Assembly: GCA_903878085.1 (NCBI GenBank)
Contig: CAIRGJ010000036.1
Coordinates: 1-64,000 of the forward strand
Length of the DNA stretch: 64,000 bases
Source: an uncultured Hyphomicrobiales bacterium
GTDB lineage: Bacteria > Pseudomonadota > Alphaproteobacteria > Rhizobiales > Xanthobacteraceae
Reading direction: 5' to 3'
Under the pieces are notes generated by a model. That model was given only the letters and a program-made list of their open reading frames with translations. It was not told the origin of the DNA and made no database searches. The first letter of the stretch is position 1; every line of letters starts with the position of its first letter. Of this stretch, positions 45,019-53,216 are shown one piece after another. Made by a program: the position numbers and the translations under genes.

Positions 45019-46206
45019 CTAGTCGAGCGGCAGTCCGACATATTGCTCGGCCAGCGACCGCGCCGCGACCGGCGAACCGGTCAGATAATCCAGATCGGCG
45101 AGTTGGCGGCGATGGTCGAACGCGGTCTCGTCGGGAAAGCGGTGCATGATCTGTGTCATCCACCACGAGAACCGTTGCGCCTTCCACACCCGGCGCAGCG
45201 CGGTCGCGGAATAGCTTTCCAGGAGATCGCTGCTGTTCTTCTTGTAGAACGCGTCGATGGCGCGCGACATGAACATGACGTCGGCGAAAGCCAGGTTCAT
45301 ACCTTTGGCGCCTGTCGGCGGCACGATATGCGCGCTGTCGCCGGCCAGGAACAGCCGGCCGTGTTGCATCGGCTCGGCGACGAAACTGCGCATCGGCGTG
45401 ATGCCCTTCTGCAGCATCTTGCCCTCTTGCAGCTTGCGTGCGCCGCCCAGCCGCTTGTGCAACTCCTCCCAGATCCGCGCATCCGACCAGTTCTCGATGA
45501 CGTCGTCGTGGTCGCATTGCAGATAGAGCCGCGCGATCGTGTTTGAGCGCATAGTGTAAAGCGCAAAGCCGCGGTCGGTGTAGGAATAGATCAATTCGTG
45601 ATCCGGCGGCGGCGATTCCGTCAGAATGCCGATCCAGCCGAACGGATAATCGCGCTCAAACACTTTGAGCAGGACTTCGGGGAAACTCGGTCGGCAGATG
45701 CCGTGAAAGCCGTCACAGCCGGCGATGAAGTCGCACTCGATCTGTTGCGCCTTGCCGTTATGCGTGAAGCGGATGGTCGGCTGCTGCGACGTGACGTCAT
45801 GCACGCTGACTTTATCGACCTCGAACAGCAGCGGCCCGCCGTCGGTAAGCCGCTGGACCACCAGATCCTTCACCACTTCCTGCTGGCCGTAGATGGTGAC
45901 GCGTTTGTCGAGCAGCGCCTTGAAGTCGAGGTGATGCAGATCGCCGTTAATGCCGATATTGATGCCCCAATGAATGAGGCCTTCCCGCTTCATTCGCGCG
46001 CCGACGCCGAGCTCGACCAGCAGGTCGGCGGCCCAGTGCTCGATCAGCCCGGCGCGGATGCGGTTCTCGATATAATCGCGGCTGCGATTCTCGATGATGA
46101 TCGACGAGATGCCGGCAAGATGCAGCAGCCGCGCCAGCATCAGCCCGGCAGGTCCCGCTCCGATAATTCCGACTTGCGTCCGCATGGTGTTGCTCGCGCC
46201 CGCCAT
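45019..46206 (-). CDS. pobA: 4-hydroxybenzoate 3-monooxygenase
   Basis: Flavin monooxygenase that converts 4-hydroxybenzoate to protocatechuate with NAD(P)H and O2. The protein is 395 residues from the ATG at 46206, which has a GGGAGG site. An internal ATG at 46185 is an alternative. The FAD motif GAGPAG is at 16-21. The group A signatures are CDGFHG and GDSAHIVPPTGAKGMNLA. The class-specific FGWIGILTESPP segment is also present. It follows a TetR gene on the same strand, and a 24-base palindrome lies between them. No protocatechuate ring-cleavage genes are in the window. Confidence 0.96.
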   Translation of the reverse strand: MAGASNTMRTQVGIIGAGPAGLMLARLLHLAGISSIIIENRSRDYIENRIRAGLIEHWAADLLVELGVGARMKREGLIHWGINIGINGDLHHLDFKALLDKRVTIYGQQEVVKDLVVQRLTDGGPLLFEVDKVSVHDVTSQQPTIRFTHNGKAQQIECDFIAGCDGFHGICRPSFPEVLLKVFERDYPFGWIGILTESPPPDHELIYSYTDRGFALYTMRSNTIARLYLQCDHDDVIENWSDARIWEELHKRLGGARKLQEGKMLQKGITPMRSFVAEPMQHGRLFLAGDSAHIVPPTGAKGMNLAFADVMFMSRAIDAFYKKNSSDLLESYSATALRRVWKAQRFSWWMTQIMHRFPDETAFDHRRQLADLDYLTGSPVAARSLAEQYVGLPLD

Positions 46207-46292
46207 GACCGCCTCCCTCGCATCGCCGGCTCTTGATCCGTCCGGCCTATGAGCCCCGAACACTAAACGGCGCCCCCGGCCGAGGCAATGCA

Positions 46293-46316
46293 GAAATAAG
46301 CACACATGCTTATTTC
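46293..46316. promoter_or_regulatory. palindromic operator before pobA
   Basis: Perfect 10-base arms GAAATAAGCA/TGCTTATTTC surround a 4-base centre, located 86 bases upstream of the pobA start and 37 bases after the tetR stop. The size and symmetry suit a TetR-type dimer. No T-run follows, so it is not a good terminator. Confidence 0.65.
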
Positions 46317-46352
46317 TTGCCGGAACCGGCCAAAATGCCTGTCTCTAAAGCA

Positions 46353-46985
46353 TCAGATGCGCTTGAGCGCGTGCCGGCCCATGCGATGCCACGCCTCCAG
46401 CAGGTCCGGAAATTCCGATTTGCGCGGCTGAAACACCGACGCGAAGGCCATGCCGCGCAGAAGGTAATGCGTGATCTTAACGAAGGACTCCACGCCCTGC
46501 CGCTCATAGCCGGCAGCACAGAGCGCGTCGATCCAGATACCGTCCACCGAATTGCGAAACTCCCGGACGACAGGCGTATTGACCTTGGACAGAGCCGGAT
46601 TGCGCCGGGACACTGTCACCATCTCCATCAGCGCCAGGTAAGTGGGGCTGAAATAGAACGACTTCGAGTTTTCCAGGAAGACCTCGACCGGCTCGGCAGA
46701 GCCGGCATTGCGCGCGGCCAGCACCCGCGCTTCATCCGCAGCGCGCGCGAGCGTGTAGCGGGTTGCCGCCACGATCAGTTCATTCTTGGTCCGAAAATAG
46801 TTTTCCTGCGCGCCGCGAGAAACGCCCGCTGCCTTCGCCACCCGCGTCGTCGTGAATTTCTCATAGCCGGCCTCGACCAGAACGGTCATGGCCGCTTTGA
46901 GAATGGCATCCTGGGTTTCGCGGCGGCGCTGCTCCTGCGTGCGTCTTGGTACGCGCTTGATCTTGACGCTTCGACGCTTGGCCAT
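46353..46985 (-). CDS. TetR-family transcriptional regulator
   Basis: The protein is 210 residues from the ATG at 46985, preceded by AAGAGA. A Lys/Arg-rich tail (MAKRRSVKIKRVPRRT) leads into a classic TetR helix-turn-helix, ILKAAMTVLVEAGYEKFTT then TRVAKAAGVSRGAQENYF. The C-terminal ligand domain has aromatic residues in ENSKSFYFSPTYLALMEMV. Its position directly upstream of pobA and the palindrome suggests control of 4-hydroxybenzoate use. PobA is more commonly controlled by AraC- or IclR-type PobR, so this would be an unusual arrangement (inference). Confidence 0.9.
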   Translation of the reverse strand: MAKRRSVKIKRVPRRTQEQRRRETQDAILKAAMTVLVEAGYEKFTTTRVAKAAGVSRGAQENYFRTKNELIVAATRYTLARAADEARVLAARNAGSAEPVEVFLENSKSFYFSPTYLALMEMVTVSRRNPALSKVNTPVVREFRNSVDGIWIDALCAAGYERQGVESFVKITHYLLRGMAFASVFQPRKSEFPDLLEAWHRMGRHALKRI

Positions 46986-47016
46986 GTTTTTTTCTCTTTG
47001 GAATGTCCGGACCGTA

Positions 47017-47505
47017 TTAGCCCGGCCAGCCATAGCGCGATACGGCCTCACAATATTGCTCATAAGCCGCGCCAAACTTTGCGGCGAGATAGCGCTCTTC
47101 GCGTTTGATCACGCCGAAATGCATCGTCAGCGCCACGGCCACCAGCATCACCAGCGTCCAGTCCGACGCCAGCGCGATGCCGATGCCTGCGACTAACAGC
47201 TCCAGGCCGACATACATCGGGTTGCGGACATAGGCATAGACGCCGGTGGTGGTGAGCACGGTCGATGGCTTCCAAGGCTCGATATTCGTGCCGGCGGAAC
47301 GAAAGGCGAGAATAGCAGGAAAACCGAGCACTGCGCCAACCGCGATGAGCACAACGCCGATGACGATGCGTTCGCTCCGGTCGAGCATAACGGTCAGAAC
47401 ATAAGCGGGCGCCAGCCAGTCGAGCGCGAGCCCGGCAAGCACCGCCGTCAGCGCGATCAGCGGCGGCGGTGCGATGACGCCGGCGGTATCTTTGGATTCA
47501 TTCAT
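47017..47505 (-). CDS. isoprenylcysteine carboxyl methyltransferase-like membrane protein
   Basis: The protein is 162 residues with about four membrane helices. The signature is TTGVYAYVRNPMYVGLELLVAG together with KREERYLAAKFGAAYEQYCEAVSRYGW, the SAM- and substrate-binding end of ICMT/PEMT-type methyltransferases. The bacterial substrate is unknown; lipids and small thiols are possible. It overlaps the preceding hydrolase gene by four bases (ATGA), so the two are translated together. Confidence 0.88.
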   Translation of the reverse strand: MNESKDTAGVIAPPPLIALTAVLAGLALDWLAPAYVLTVMLDRSERIVIGVVLIAVGAVLGFPAILAFRSAGTNIEPWKPSTVLTTTGVYAYVRNPMYVGLELLVAGIGIALASDWTLVMLVAVALTMHFGVIKREERYLAAKFGAAYEQYCEAVSRYGWPG

Positions 47506-48203
47506 GTCCTGAGCCAGTCGAGCATCGCGGCGTTCAGCGCGTCAGGTTTCTCGATGGTGGACAGATGCCCGCACGCCGGCACCACTACCAACCGGGAGCC
47601 GAGGATATCGGCATGCATCTCGCGCGCCAGTTCCGGCGGCGTCAGTTCGTCGCCCTCGCCGACCAGCACCAGCGTCGGGCAGCCGATCTGCGACAGCAGC
47701 GGCCGCGAATCTTGCCGCGACATGATGGCCTTCTGCTGGCGCACGAAGGCGTCGGGTCCGGTGTCGTGCGCCATGTCGCGCACGATCTTCTTCAAACCCT
47801 CGTCCTTCACATGATCGCGATGCAGGAATTTGGGCGTCAGCGTTTCGACCACGTCATGGAGCTTGCCCGCTTGCGCCAGGGCGATGAATTTGTCGCGGCC
47901 GGCTTTCTGCTCCGGCAGGTCGGGCCGCGCCGAGGTGTCGAGCAGCGCCAGTCTGGCAATGCGCTCCGGCGCCAGCCGCATCATGGCGAAGGCGATGTAG
48001 CCGCCCATCGATAAACCTGCGAGCGCGAAGTGCGGCGGCGCCTCATTAAGGATGCGCGCAGCGATCGCCTCCATCGTGTCGTCGCGGCGGTGATCGGCGA
48101 CCGTGACCTGGCCGTGCGGCCACAACGCCGCAATCTGAGAGCCATAAAGCCTGGCGCTGCACAGCAGTCCGGGCACCAGAACGAGCGGTAAAGATTGCAG
48201 CAT
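47502..48203 (-). CDS. alpha/beta-hydrolase
   Basis: The protein is 233 residues with the alpha/beta-hydrolase fold. The oxyanion region is LVPGLLCSARL. The nucleophile elbow GLSMGGYIAF has Ser near 85. The acid is in VGEGDELTPP and the catalytic His in CGHLSTIEKP. It resembles esterases and enol-lactone hydrolases; the substrate is unknown. Although pobA is near, it is separated by the TetR and methyltransferase genes. It starts the two- to four-gene minus-strand run. Confidence 0.87.
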   Translation of the reverse strand: MLQSLPLVLVPGLLCSARLYGSQIAALWPHGQVTVADHRRDDTMEAIAARILNEAPPHFALAGLSMGGYIAFAMMRLAPERIARLALLDTSARPDLPEQKAGRDKFIALAQAGKLHDVVETLTPKFLHRDHVKDEGLKKIVRDMAHDTGPDAFVRQQKAIMSRQDSRPLLSQIGCPTLVLVGEGDELTPPELAREMHADILGSRLVVVPACGHLSTIEKPDALNAAMLDWLRT

Positions 48204-48263
48204 TATGACCCTCCGATAACGAAAAACCCTAAGAATTAAGCTACTTATTGGCCCCTTGTAGCA

Positions 48264-48291
48264 TTGACTTTGGCCCTTTCGGGCTTATGTT
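48264..48291 (+). promoter_or_regulatory. candidate sigma-70 promoter of the DEAD-box helicase gene
   Basis: TTGACT (-35) and TATGTT (-10) are separated by 16 bases. This leaves a leader of about 90 bases before the helicase start at 48390, long enough for RNA-level control as in cold-shock helicases. Confidence 0.4.
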
Positions 48292-48389
48292 CCAGCCAAC
48301 CGGTGCGAACATAGATTCGACCGTCTCCCGCGCATTGCAACTGGTTGTTTTCATGTCCCGCGCGGACCCAGGACGGTCCTTGAGGTTAT

Positions 48390-49841
48390 ATGTCCTTTTC
48401 TCATCTTGGCTTATCCGACAAAGTTATCGCCGCCATTGACTCGGCCGGCTACAAGACCCCCACCCCCATTCAAGACCAAGCCATTCCCCACGTTCTCGCC
48501 CGACGCGATGTGCTCGGCATTGCGCAGACCGGAACCGGCAAGACCGCAGCCTTCGTGCTGCCCATGCTCACCATGCTCGAAAAGGGCCGCGCCCGCGCCC
48601 GCATGCCGCGCACGCTCATTCTGGAGCCGACGCGCGAACTGGCCGCCCAGGTCGTCGAGCAGTTCGAGAAATACGGCAAGAACCACAAGCTCAACGTCGC
48701 GCTGATCATCGGCGGCGTGTCGTTCGGCGATCAAGACACCAAGCTCACCCGCGGCGTCGATGTGCTGATCGCAACGCCGGGCCGACTGCTCGACCATTCC
48801 GAGCGCGGACGCCTGCTGCTGTCCGGCGTGGAATTGCTGGTGATCGACGAAGCCGACCGCATGCTCGACATGGGCTTCATCCCCGACATCGAGCGCATCG
48901 GCAAACTGGTGCCGTTCACGCGCCAGACCCTGTTCTTCACCGCCACCATGCCGCCGGAAATCCAGCGCATCGCCGACAACTTCCTGCACAATCCGGTGCG
49001 TGTCGAGGTGTCGAAGCCCGCCACCGCCGCCACCACGATCACCCAGTTGCAGGTCGCCACCGGCCGCGATCCAGCCGACAAGCGCGAGACCCTGCGCCGG
49101 CTGCTGCGCTCGGCCGACAACTTCAAGAACGCCATCATCTTCTGCAACCGCAAGCGCGAAGTCGCGACCCTGCACAAATCGCTGCTGCGTCACAAGTTCA
49201 ACGCGGTCGCGCTGCACGGCGATCTCGATCAGTCGGCGCGCACCGCCGCGCTCGAAGCCTTCCGCAGCGGCGAAGCCAAGCTGCTGATCGCATCCGATGT
49301 CGCCGCCCGCGGCCTCGATATTCCGGCTGTCAGCCACGTGTTCAATTTCGACGTGCCGCACCACCCGGACGACTACATTCATCGCATCGGCCGCACCGGC
49401 CGCGCCGGCTTGACCGGCACCGCCATTACGCTGGTTGCGCCGATGGATACCAAGTCGGTGGCGGCGATCGAGAAGCTCACCGGGCAGCCGATACCGCCGA
49501 TGAGCGGCGAACCCGCCGCCCGCGAAAGCCGGCCACAGCAAGCGTCGTCACAAGACCAACCGGCACAAGCTGAACGCAGCCAGGCCGAGCGCCCGCACGC
49601 CGACCACAACCGTGGCGAGCGCCATCAAGCCAGGCCGCCCCGCCAGCGTCACGAGCGCCAACCGGAACGCCAAGCAGAACGCCAGCCCGAACGTCAGGAG
49701 CGTCCGCCGCAACAGCGGCCCGCCGCGGCCAGCGCGAGCAAGCCGCCGCACGTCCATAAGCCGCAGGCCGATCACGACGCCGATTCCGACGGTAGCCATT
49801 TGCCGGCATTCCTGCTGCGGCCGATTACCGTCAAAGCGTAA
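48390..49841 (+). CDS. DEAD-box RNA helicase (RhlE-like)
   Basis: ATP-dependent RNA helicase for ribosome assembly or RNA decay, 483 residues. All helicase motifs are present: Q motif (TPTPIQDQAIP), AQTGTGKT (I), PTRELAAQ (Ia), TPGRLLD (Ib), DEAD in VIDEADRMLDMGF (II), TATMP (III, a variant of SAT), ARGLDIP (V) and HRIGRTGRAG (VI). The tail (about 375-483) is disordered and made of repeated basic/Glu/Gln/Pro units (RQPERQ) likely to bind RNA. The ORF ends AFLLRPITVKA. Confidence 0.95.
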   Translation: MSFSHLGLSDKVIAAIDSAGYKTPTPIQDQAIPHVLARRDVLGIAQTGTGKTAAFVLPMLTMLEKGRARARMPRTLILEPTRELAAQVVEQFEKYGKNHKLNVALIIGGVSFGDQDTKLTRGVDVLIATPGRLLDHSERGRLLLSGVELLVIDEADRMLDMGFIPDIERIGKLVPFTRQTLFFTATMPPEIQRIADNFLHNPVRVEVSKPATAATTITQLQVATGRDPADKRETLRRLLRSADNFKNAIIFCNRKREVATLHKSLLRHKFNAVALHGDLDQSARTAALEAFRSGEAKLLIASDVAARGLDIPAVSHVFNFDVPHHPDDYIHRIGRTGRAGLTGTAITLVAPMDTKSVAAIEKLTGQPIPPMSGEPAARESRPQQASSQDQPAQAERSQAERPHADHNRGERHQARPPRQRHERQPERQAERQPERQERPPQQRPAAASASKPPHVHKPQADHDADSDGSHLPAFLLRPITVKA

Positions 49842-49856
49842 ATGCAATTTTAACGC

Positions 49857-49878
49857 GGTGTTATGCAAGCATAACACC
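49857..49878. promoter_or_regulatory. 22-base palindrome between the helicase and GGDEF genes
   Basis: Perfect 10-base arms GGTGTTATGC/GCATAACACC around AA. It starts 15 bases after the helicase stop. It could form a hairpin at the end of the helicase transcript, but no T-run follows. It could equally be an operator for the diguanylate cyclase gene 140 bases downstream. Confidence 0.5.
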
Positions 49879-50017
49879 CATAAATCGTAGGCGCGGCAGT
49901 TCCCATCTTTACGCTCGGTTCACCTCCCTCGCCTACCGTCCTGCCGGGGACGCGGCGCGGCCACCCTGGGCGCGCGCTTGAAGACCTACAGGCAGAACGC
50001 CTCAAGGAGGTTTTCCG

Positions 50018-51088
50018 ATGACTGGGCATGCCGACGAGCACGAACGCACCATGGCGTTCTGCGAGATCGCGCTCGGCCAAATCAAGGCGCTTCGGCAGCC
50101 TGCGACTCCGCGCAATTACGAGATCTGGTACGCCTACGCCACCGGTTACCAGCCTTCGCTCAATCAGAAGATCAATGAGACGCTGCAGCAAAGCGGCGGG
50201 CTCTCCGAGACCGATCTCGAAGAGATCTACGCGACCTATTTGTCGCCGAACCGGCTGACCGAGCGCATCGACAAAGTCGGTTCGCAGGTGATGGGCGAGA
50301 TCGAGCAGGTCATGGCCATGATCGACGCCGCCGCCGGCTCCGCCAACAGCTATACCGAGAGCCTTGCCGATATGAGCGAAAAGCTCGGCAACTCGAAGGA
50401 CCGCGAGGGCCTGCGCACCATCGTCGAAAGCCTGGTGCAGACCGCCAAGGAAATGGAAGTGTCCAACCAGAAGCTGGAAGAGCGGCTCAACGCCTCGAAG
50501 CAGGAAATCGACCAACTGCAGGAAAATCTCGAGGTGGTGCGCACCGAGAGCCTGACCGACCCCCTCACCCAGCTCGCCAATCGCAAATTCTTCGACACCA
50601 CCATCGAACAGGCCATCGCGGACGCGCGCGCCAAGAACGAGCCGCTGTCGCTGCTGATGACCGACATCGACCACTTCAAGAACTTCAACGACAGTTTCGG
50701 CCATCTCACCGGCGACCAGGTCTTGCGTCTGGTGGCGCTGTCGGTGAAGCAGAACGTCAAGGGCCAGGACACCGCGGCGCGTTATGGTGGCGAGGAATTT
50801 GCCGTGGTGCTGCCCAACACGGTGCTGCGCTCGGCGATTACAGTCGCCGATCACATCCGCCGCGCGGTGATGACCAAGGAACTGATGAAGCGTTCGACCG
50901 GCGAGCACCTCGGCCGCGTCACCATCTCGATCGGTGTTGCCACCTGGCGCAAGAACGATACCGTCCAGACCCTGATCGAGCGCACCGATAGCTGCCTCTA
51001 TGCCGCCACGCGGCACGGCCGCAACCGCGTGATGTGCGAGACCGATCCGGAAGTCGCGGCCGCGGTCGCCTCCATGCAGGTCGCCTGA
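50018..51088 (+). CDS. GGDEF diguanylate cyclase
   Basis: Synthesises cyclic di-GMP. The protein is 356 residues and starts after a strong AAGGAGG site. The N-terminal 175 residues are a helical, partly coiled-coil domain without membrane segments, so the protein is cytosolic. The GGDEF domain has DPLTQLANRKFF and the active site RYGGEEF, which should be active. The I-site, five residues upstream, reads KGQD instead of RxxD, so product inhibition may be weakened. The late HGRNRV is typical. There is no EAL domain. Confidence 0.94.
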   Translation: MTGHADEHERTMAFCEIALGQIKALRQPATPRNYEIWYAYATGYQPSLNQKINETLQQSGGLSETDLEEIYATYLSPNRLTERIDKVGSQVMGEIEQVMAMIDAAAGSANSYTESLADMSEKLGNSKDREGLRTIVESLVQTAKEMEVSNQKLEERLNASKQEIDQLQENLEVVRTESLTDPLTQLANRKFFDTTIEQAIADARAKNEPLSLLMTDIDHFKNFNDSFGHLTGDQVLRLVALSVKQNVKGQDTAARYGGEEFAVVLPNTVLRSAITVADHIRRAVMTKELMKRSTGEHLGRVTISIGVATWRKNDTVQTLIERTDSCLYAATRHGRNRVMCETDPEVAAAVASMQVA

Positions 51089-51113
51089 CCGCTACAGCTC
51101 GCGGATCAGCAGT

Positions 51114-51497
51114 TCAGTGCGCCTCGGCGCCGTCGTCTTTCGCCGGCGATAATTGCACCGACTCGCCGCAGCCGCAGGCGCTCGTCTGGTTCGGATTATT
51201 GAACACGAACTGAGCGGACAATTTCTCGGTCTTGTAATCCATCTCGGTGCCGAGCAGGAACAAGATGGCCTTCGGGTCGATGAGAATCTTGACGCCCTTG
51301 TCCTCGATCACTTCGTCGAACGGCTTCACGTCGTCGGCATATTCCATGGTGTATTCCATGCCGGCGCACCCACCATTTTTCACACCAACACGGACGCCCG
51401 CGACCGGCTTGTCGGCCCGCGCCATGACGTCCTTGATGCGCATCGCGGCGGCATCGGTCAGCCGCATCACCTGGGGTCGGGGTCGTGCAGTGGCCAT
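51114..51497 (-). CDS. sufA: SufA/IscA-family iron-sulfur carrier
   Basis: A-type Fe-S carrier that delivers clusters assembled on SufBCD to target enzymes. The protein is 127 residues. The three conserved cysteines are in KNGGCAGMEY and in the C-terminal TSACGCGES (CGCG). It is the last gene of the suf operon, 49 bases after the sufT-like gene. An Ala/Lys/Asp-rich tail follows the CGCG motif. Confidence 0.95.
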   Translation of the reverse strand: MATARPRPQVMRLTDAAAMRIKDVMARADKPVAGVRVGVKNGGCAGMEYTMEYADDVKPFDEVIEDKGVKILIDPKAILFLLGTEMDYKTEKLSAQFVFNNPNQTSACGCGESVQLSPAKDDGAEAH

Positions 51498-51546
51498 GAT
51501 GTCCTCTCGATCGACTCTATCTAGTCCCTAATTCGCTAATTCAAAG

Positions 51547-51969
51547 TCACCACATATTGAGCACGAGTCGGGCCTCGTCGGACATCCGGCTCGGGTCCCA
51601 CGGCGGGTCCCACACCACTTCCACCTTCGCTTCCTTGACGCCGGGGACGCTGGAGACCGCATTTTCGATCATGATCGGCAGTTCCTGCGCCGACGGGCAA
51701 TTCGGCGACGTCAGCGACATGTCGATCTTGACCGTCCCGTCGTCGCCGATATCGATCTTGTAGATCAGGCCCAACTCGTAGACGTCGGCTGGGATTTCCG
51801 GGTCGAACACGGTCTTGATGCCGGCGATGATGTCGTCGGTCAGGCGGTTGAGCTCGTCTGCCGGCAGCGCCGAAGCGCCGCTGACGGCGGCGTTCTGCGC
51901 CGGCTTTTCCGTGGGGAATTCCGTGGCTGGCGTTCCGACGGGAACATCTTTGGTCATGTCATCGCTCAT
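51547..51969 (-). CDS. sufT: SufT-like MIP18/DUF59 iron-sulfur assembly protein
   Basis: The protein is 140 residues from the ATG at 51969, overlapping the sufS stop by four bases (ATGA). The MIP18/PaaD-type domain begins near 45, with FDPEIPADVYELGLIYKI and the conserved cysteine in TSPNCPSAQELP. WDPPWDPSRMSDEARL is the expected end. Members aid Fe-S maturation of specific targets. The N-terminal 40 residues are low complexity. The longer open frame upstream to 52098 is a sufS shadow. Confidence 0.92.
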   Translation of the reverse strand: MSDDMTKDVPVGTPATEFPTEKPAQNAAVSGASALPADELNRLTDDIIAGIKTVFDPEIPADVYELGLIYKIDIGDDGTVKIDMSLTSPNCPSAQELPIMIENAVSSVPGVKEAKVEVVWDPPWDPSRMSDEARLVLNMW

Positions 51970-53216
51970 GCGAAAAATTCCTGAGCCTTCACCAGAGACG
52001 CGGCGAGGAAATCGACTTCGTCCTTGGTATTGTACATTGCGAATGAGGCGCGACACGTTGCGGTGACGCCAAAGCGGGTCATCAGCGGCATCGTGCAATG
52101 CGTGCCGGCACGCACCGCGACGCCGGCACGGTCGATGATGGTCGAGATATCGTGCGGATGCGCGCCCTTGATCTCGAACGACACGATCGGGCCTTTGCCC
52201 TTGGCCTTGCCGATGATGCGCAGCGAATTGATCGCGCCCAGTCTGTCATGGGCGTATTTAGTCAGCGCATTCTCGTGCGCGCGGATGCGCGCCTTGCCCA
52301 CAGAGTTGACGTAGTCGATCGCCGCGCCGAGCCCAATGGCTTGAACGATGGCCGGCGTACCGGCTTCGAAACGATGCGGCGGCTCGCCATAGGTGACGCG
52401 GTCCTCGAACACTTCGCGGATCATCTCGCCGCCGCCGTTATAGGGCTGCATCGCGGCGAGCAGATCGTATTTGCCGTAGAGCACGCCGATCCCGGTCGGG
52501 CCGTAGAGCTTGTGGCCGGTCATCACATAAAAATCGGCGTCAATATCCTGGACATCGACATCCAGATGCACCGCGCCCTGCGCGCCATCGACCAGCACCG
52601 GAATGCCGCGGGCATGCGCCAGCTTGATGACGTCCTTCACCGGCACCGCGGTGCCGAGCACGTTCGACATCTGCGTGATCGCGACCATCTTGGTGCGCGG
52701 CGACAGCAGCTTCTCGAACTCGTCGATCAAGAAGTTGCCTTCGTCGTCGACCGGCGCCCATTTGATCACCGCACCCTGGCGCTCGCGCAGGAAATGCCAC
52801 GGCACGATGTTGGAATGGTGCTCCATGATCGAGAGCACGATCTCATCGCCCGCCTGGATGCGCGGGCCGCCGAAACTTGCGGCGACCAGATTGATCGCTT
52901 CGGTGGCGTTGCGGGTGAAGATGATCTCTTCCTTGCGCGCCGCGCCGAGGAAGCGCTGCACGGTCTCGCGAGCGCCTTCGTAGGCCTCGCTCGCCTCATT
53001 GGCGAGATAATGCAGACCGCGGTGCACATTGGCGTATTGCTCGGTATAGGCCCTGTACATGCGGTCGAGAACTTGTGTCGGCTTCTGCGCTGAAGCGCCG
53101 TTGTCGAGATAGACCAGCGGCTTGCCATAAACCTTCATCGCCAGCGCCGGAAAATCCGCGCGGATCTTGGCGATGTCGTAGGAGCCGTTGCTCACTGCGG
53201 GGTGCATTGTCATCAA
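51966..53216 (-). CDS. sufS: SufS cysteine desulfurase (class II)
   Basis: PLP enzyme that removes sulfur from cysteine for Fe-S assembly. The protein is 416 residues. The pyridoxal-lysine is in TGHKLYGPTG (Lys236). The class II active-site Cys is in ATCRASFAMY near 373. The early DNGASAQKP and HRGLHYLANEA segments are typical. It overlaps sufD by four bases. No sufE or sufU is visible in the operon, so the sulfur acceptor must be encoded elsewhere or supplied by another protein. Confidence 0.97.
   Translation of the reverse strand: MMTMHPAVSNGSYDIAKIRADFPALAMKVYGKPLVYLDNGASAQKPTQVLDRMYRAYTEQYANVHRGLHYLANEASEAYEGARETVQRFLGAARKEEIIFTRNATEAINLVAASFGGPRIQAGDEIVLSIMEHHSNIVPWHFLRERQGAVIKWAPVDDEGNFLIDEFEKLLSPRTKMVAITQMSNVLGTAVPVKDVIKLAHARGIPVLVDGAQGAVHLDVDVQDIDADFYVMTGHKLYGPTGIGVLYGKYDLLAAMQPYNGGGEMIREVFEDRVTYGEPPHRFEAGTPAIVQAIGLGAAIDYVNSVGKARIRAHENALTKYAHDRLGAINSLRIIGKAKGKGPIVSFEIKGAHPHDISTIIDRAGVAVRAGTHCTMPLMTRFGVTATCRASFAMYNTKDEVDFLAASLVKAQEFFA

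Noticed and set aside
44736-45041. Minus-strand open frame of 101 codons after pobA
   Set aside because: It has no recognisable domain, overlaps the pobA end, lies in AT-richer repeat-like DNA and has no ribosome site.
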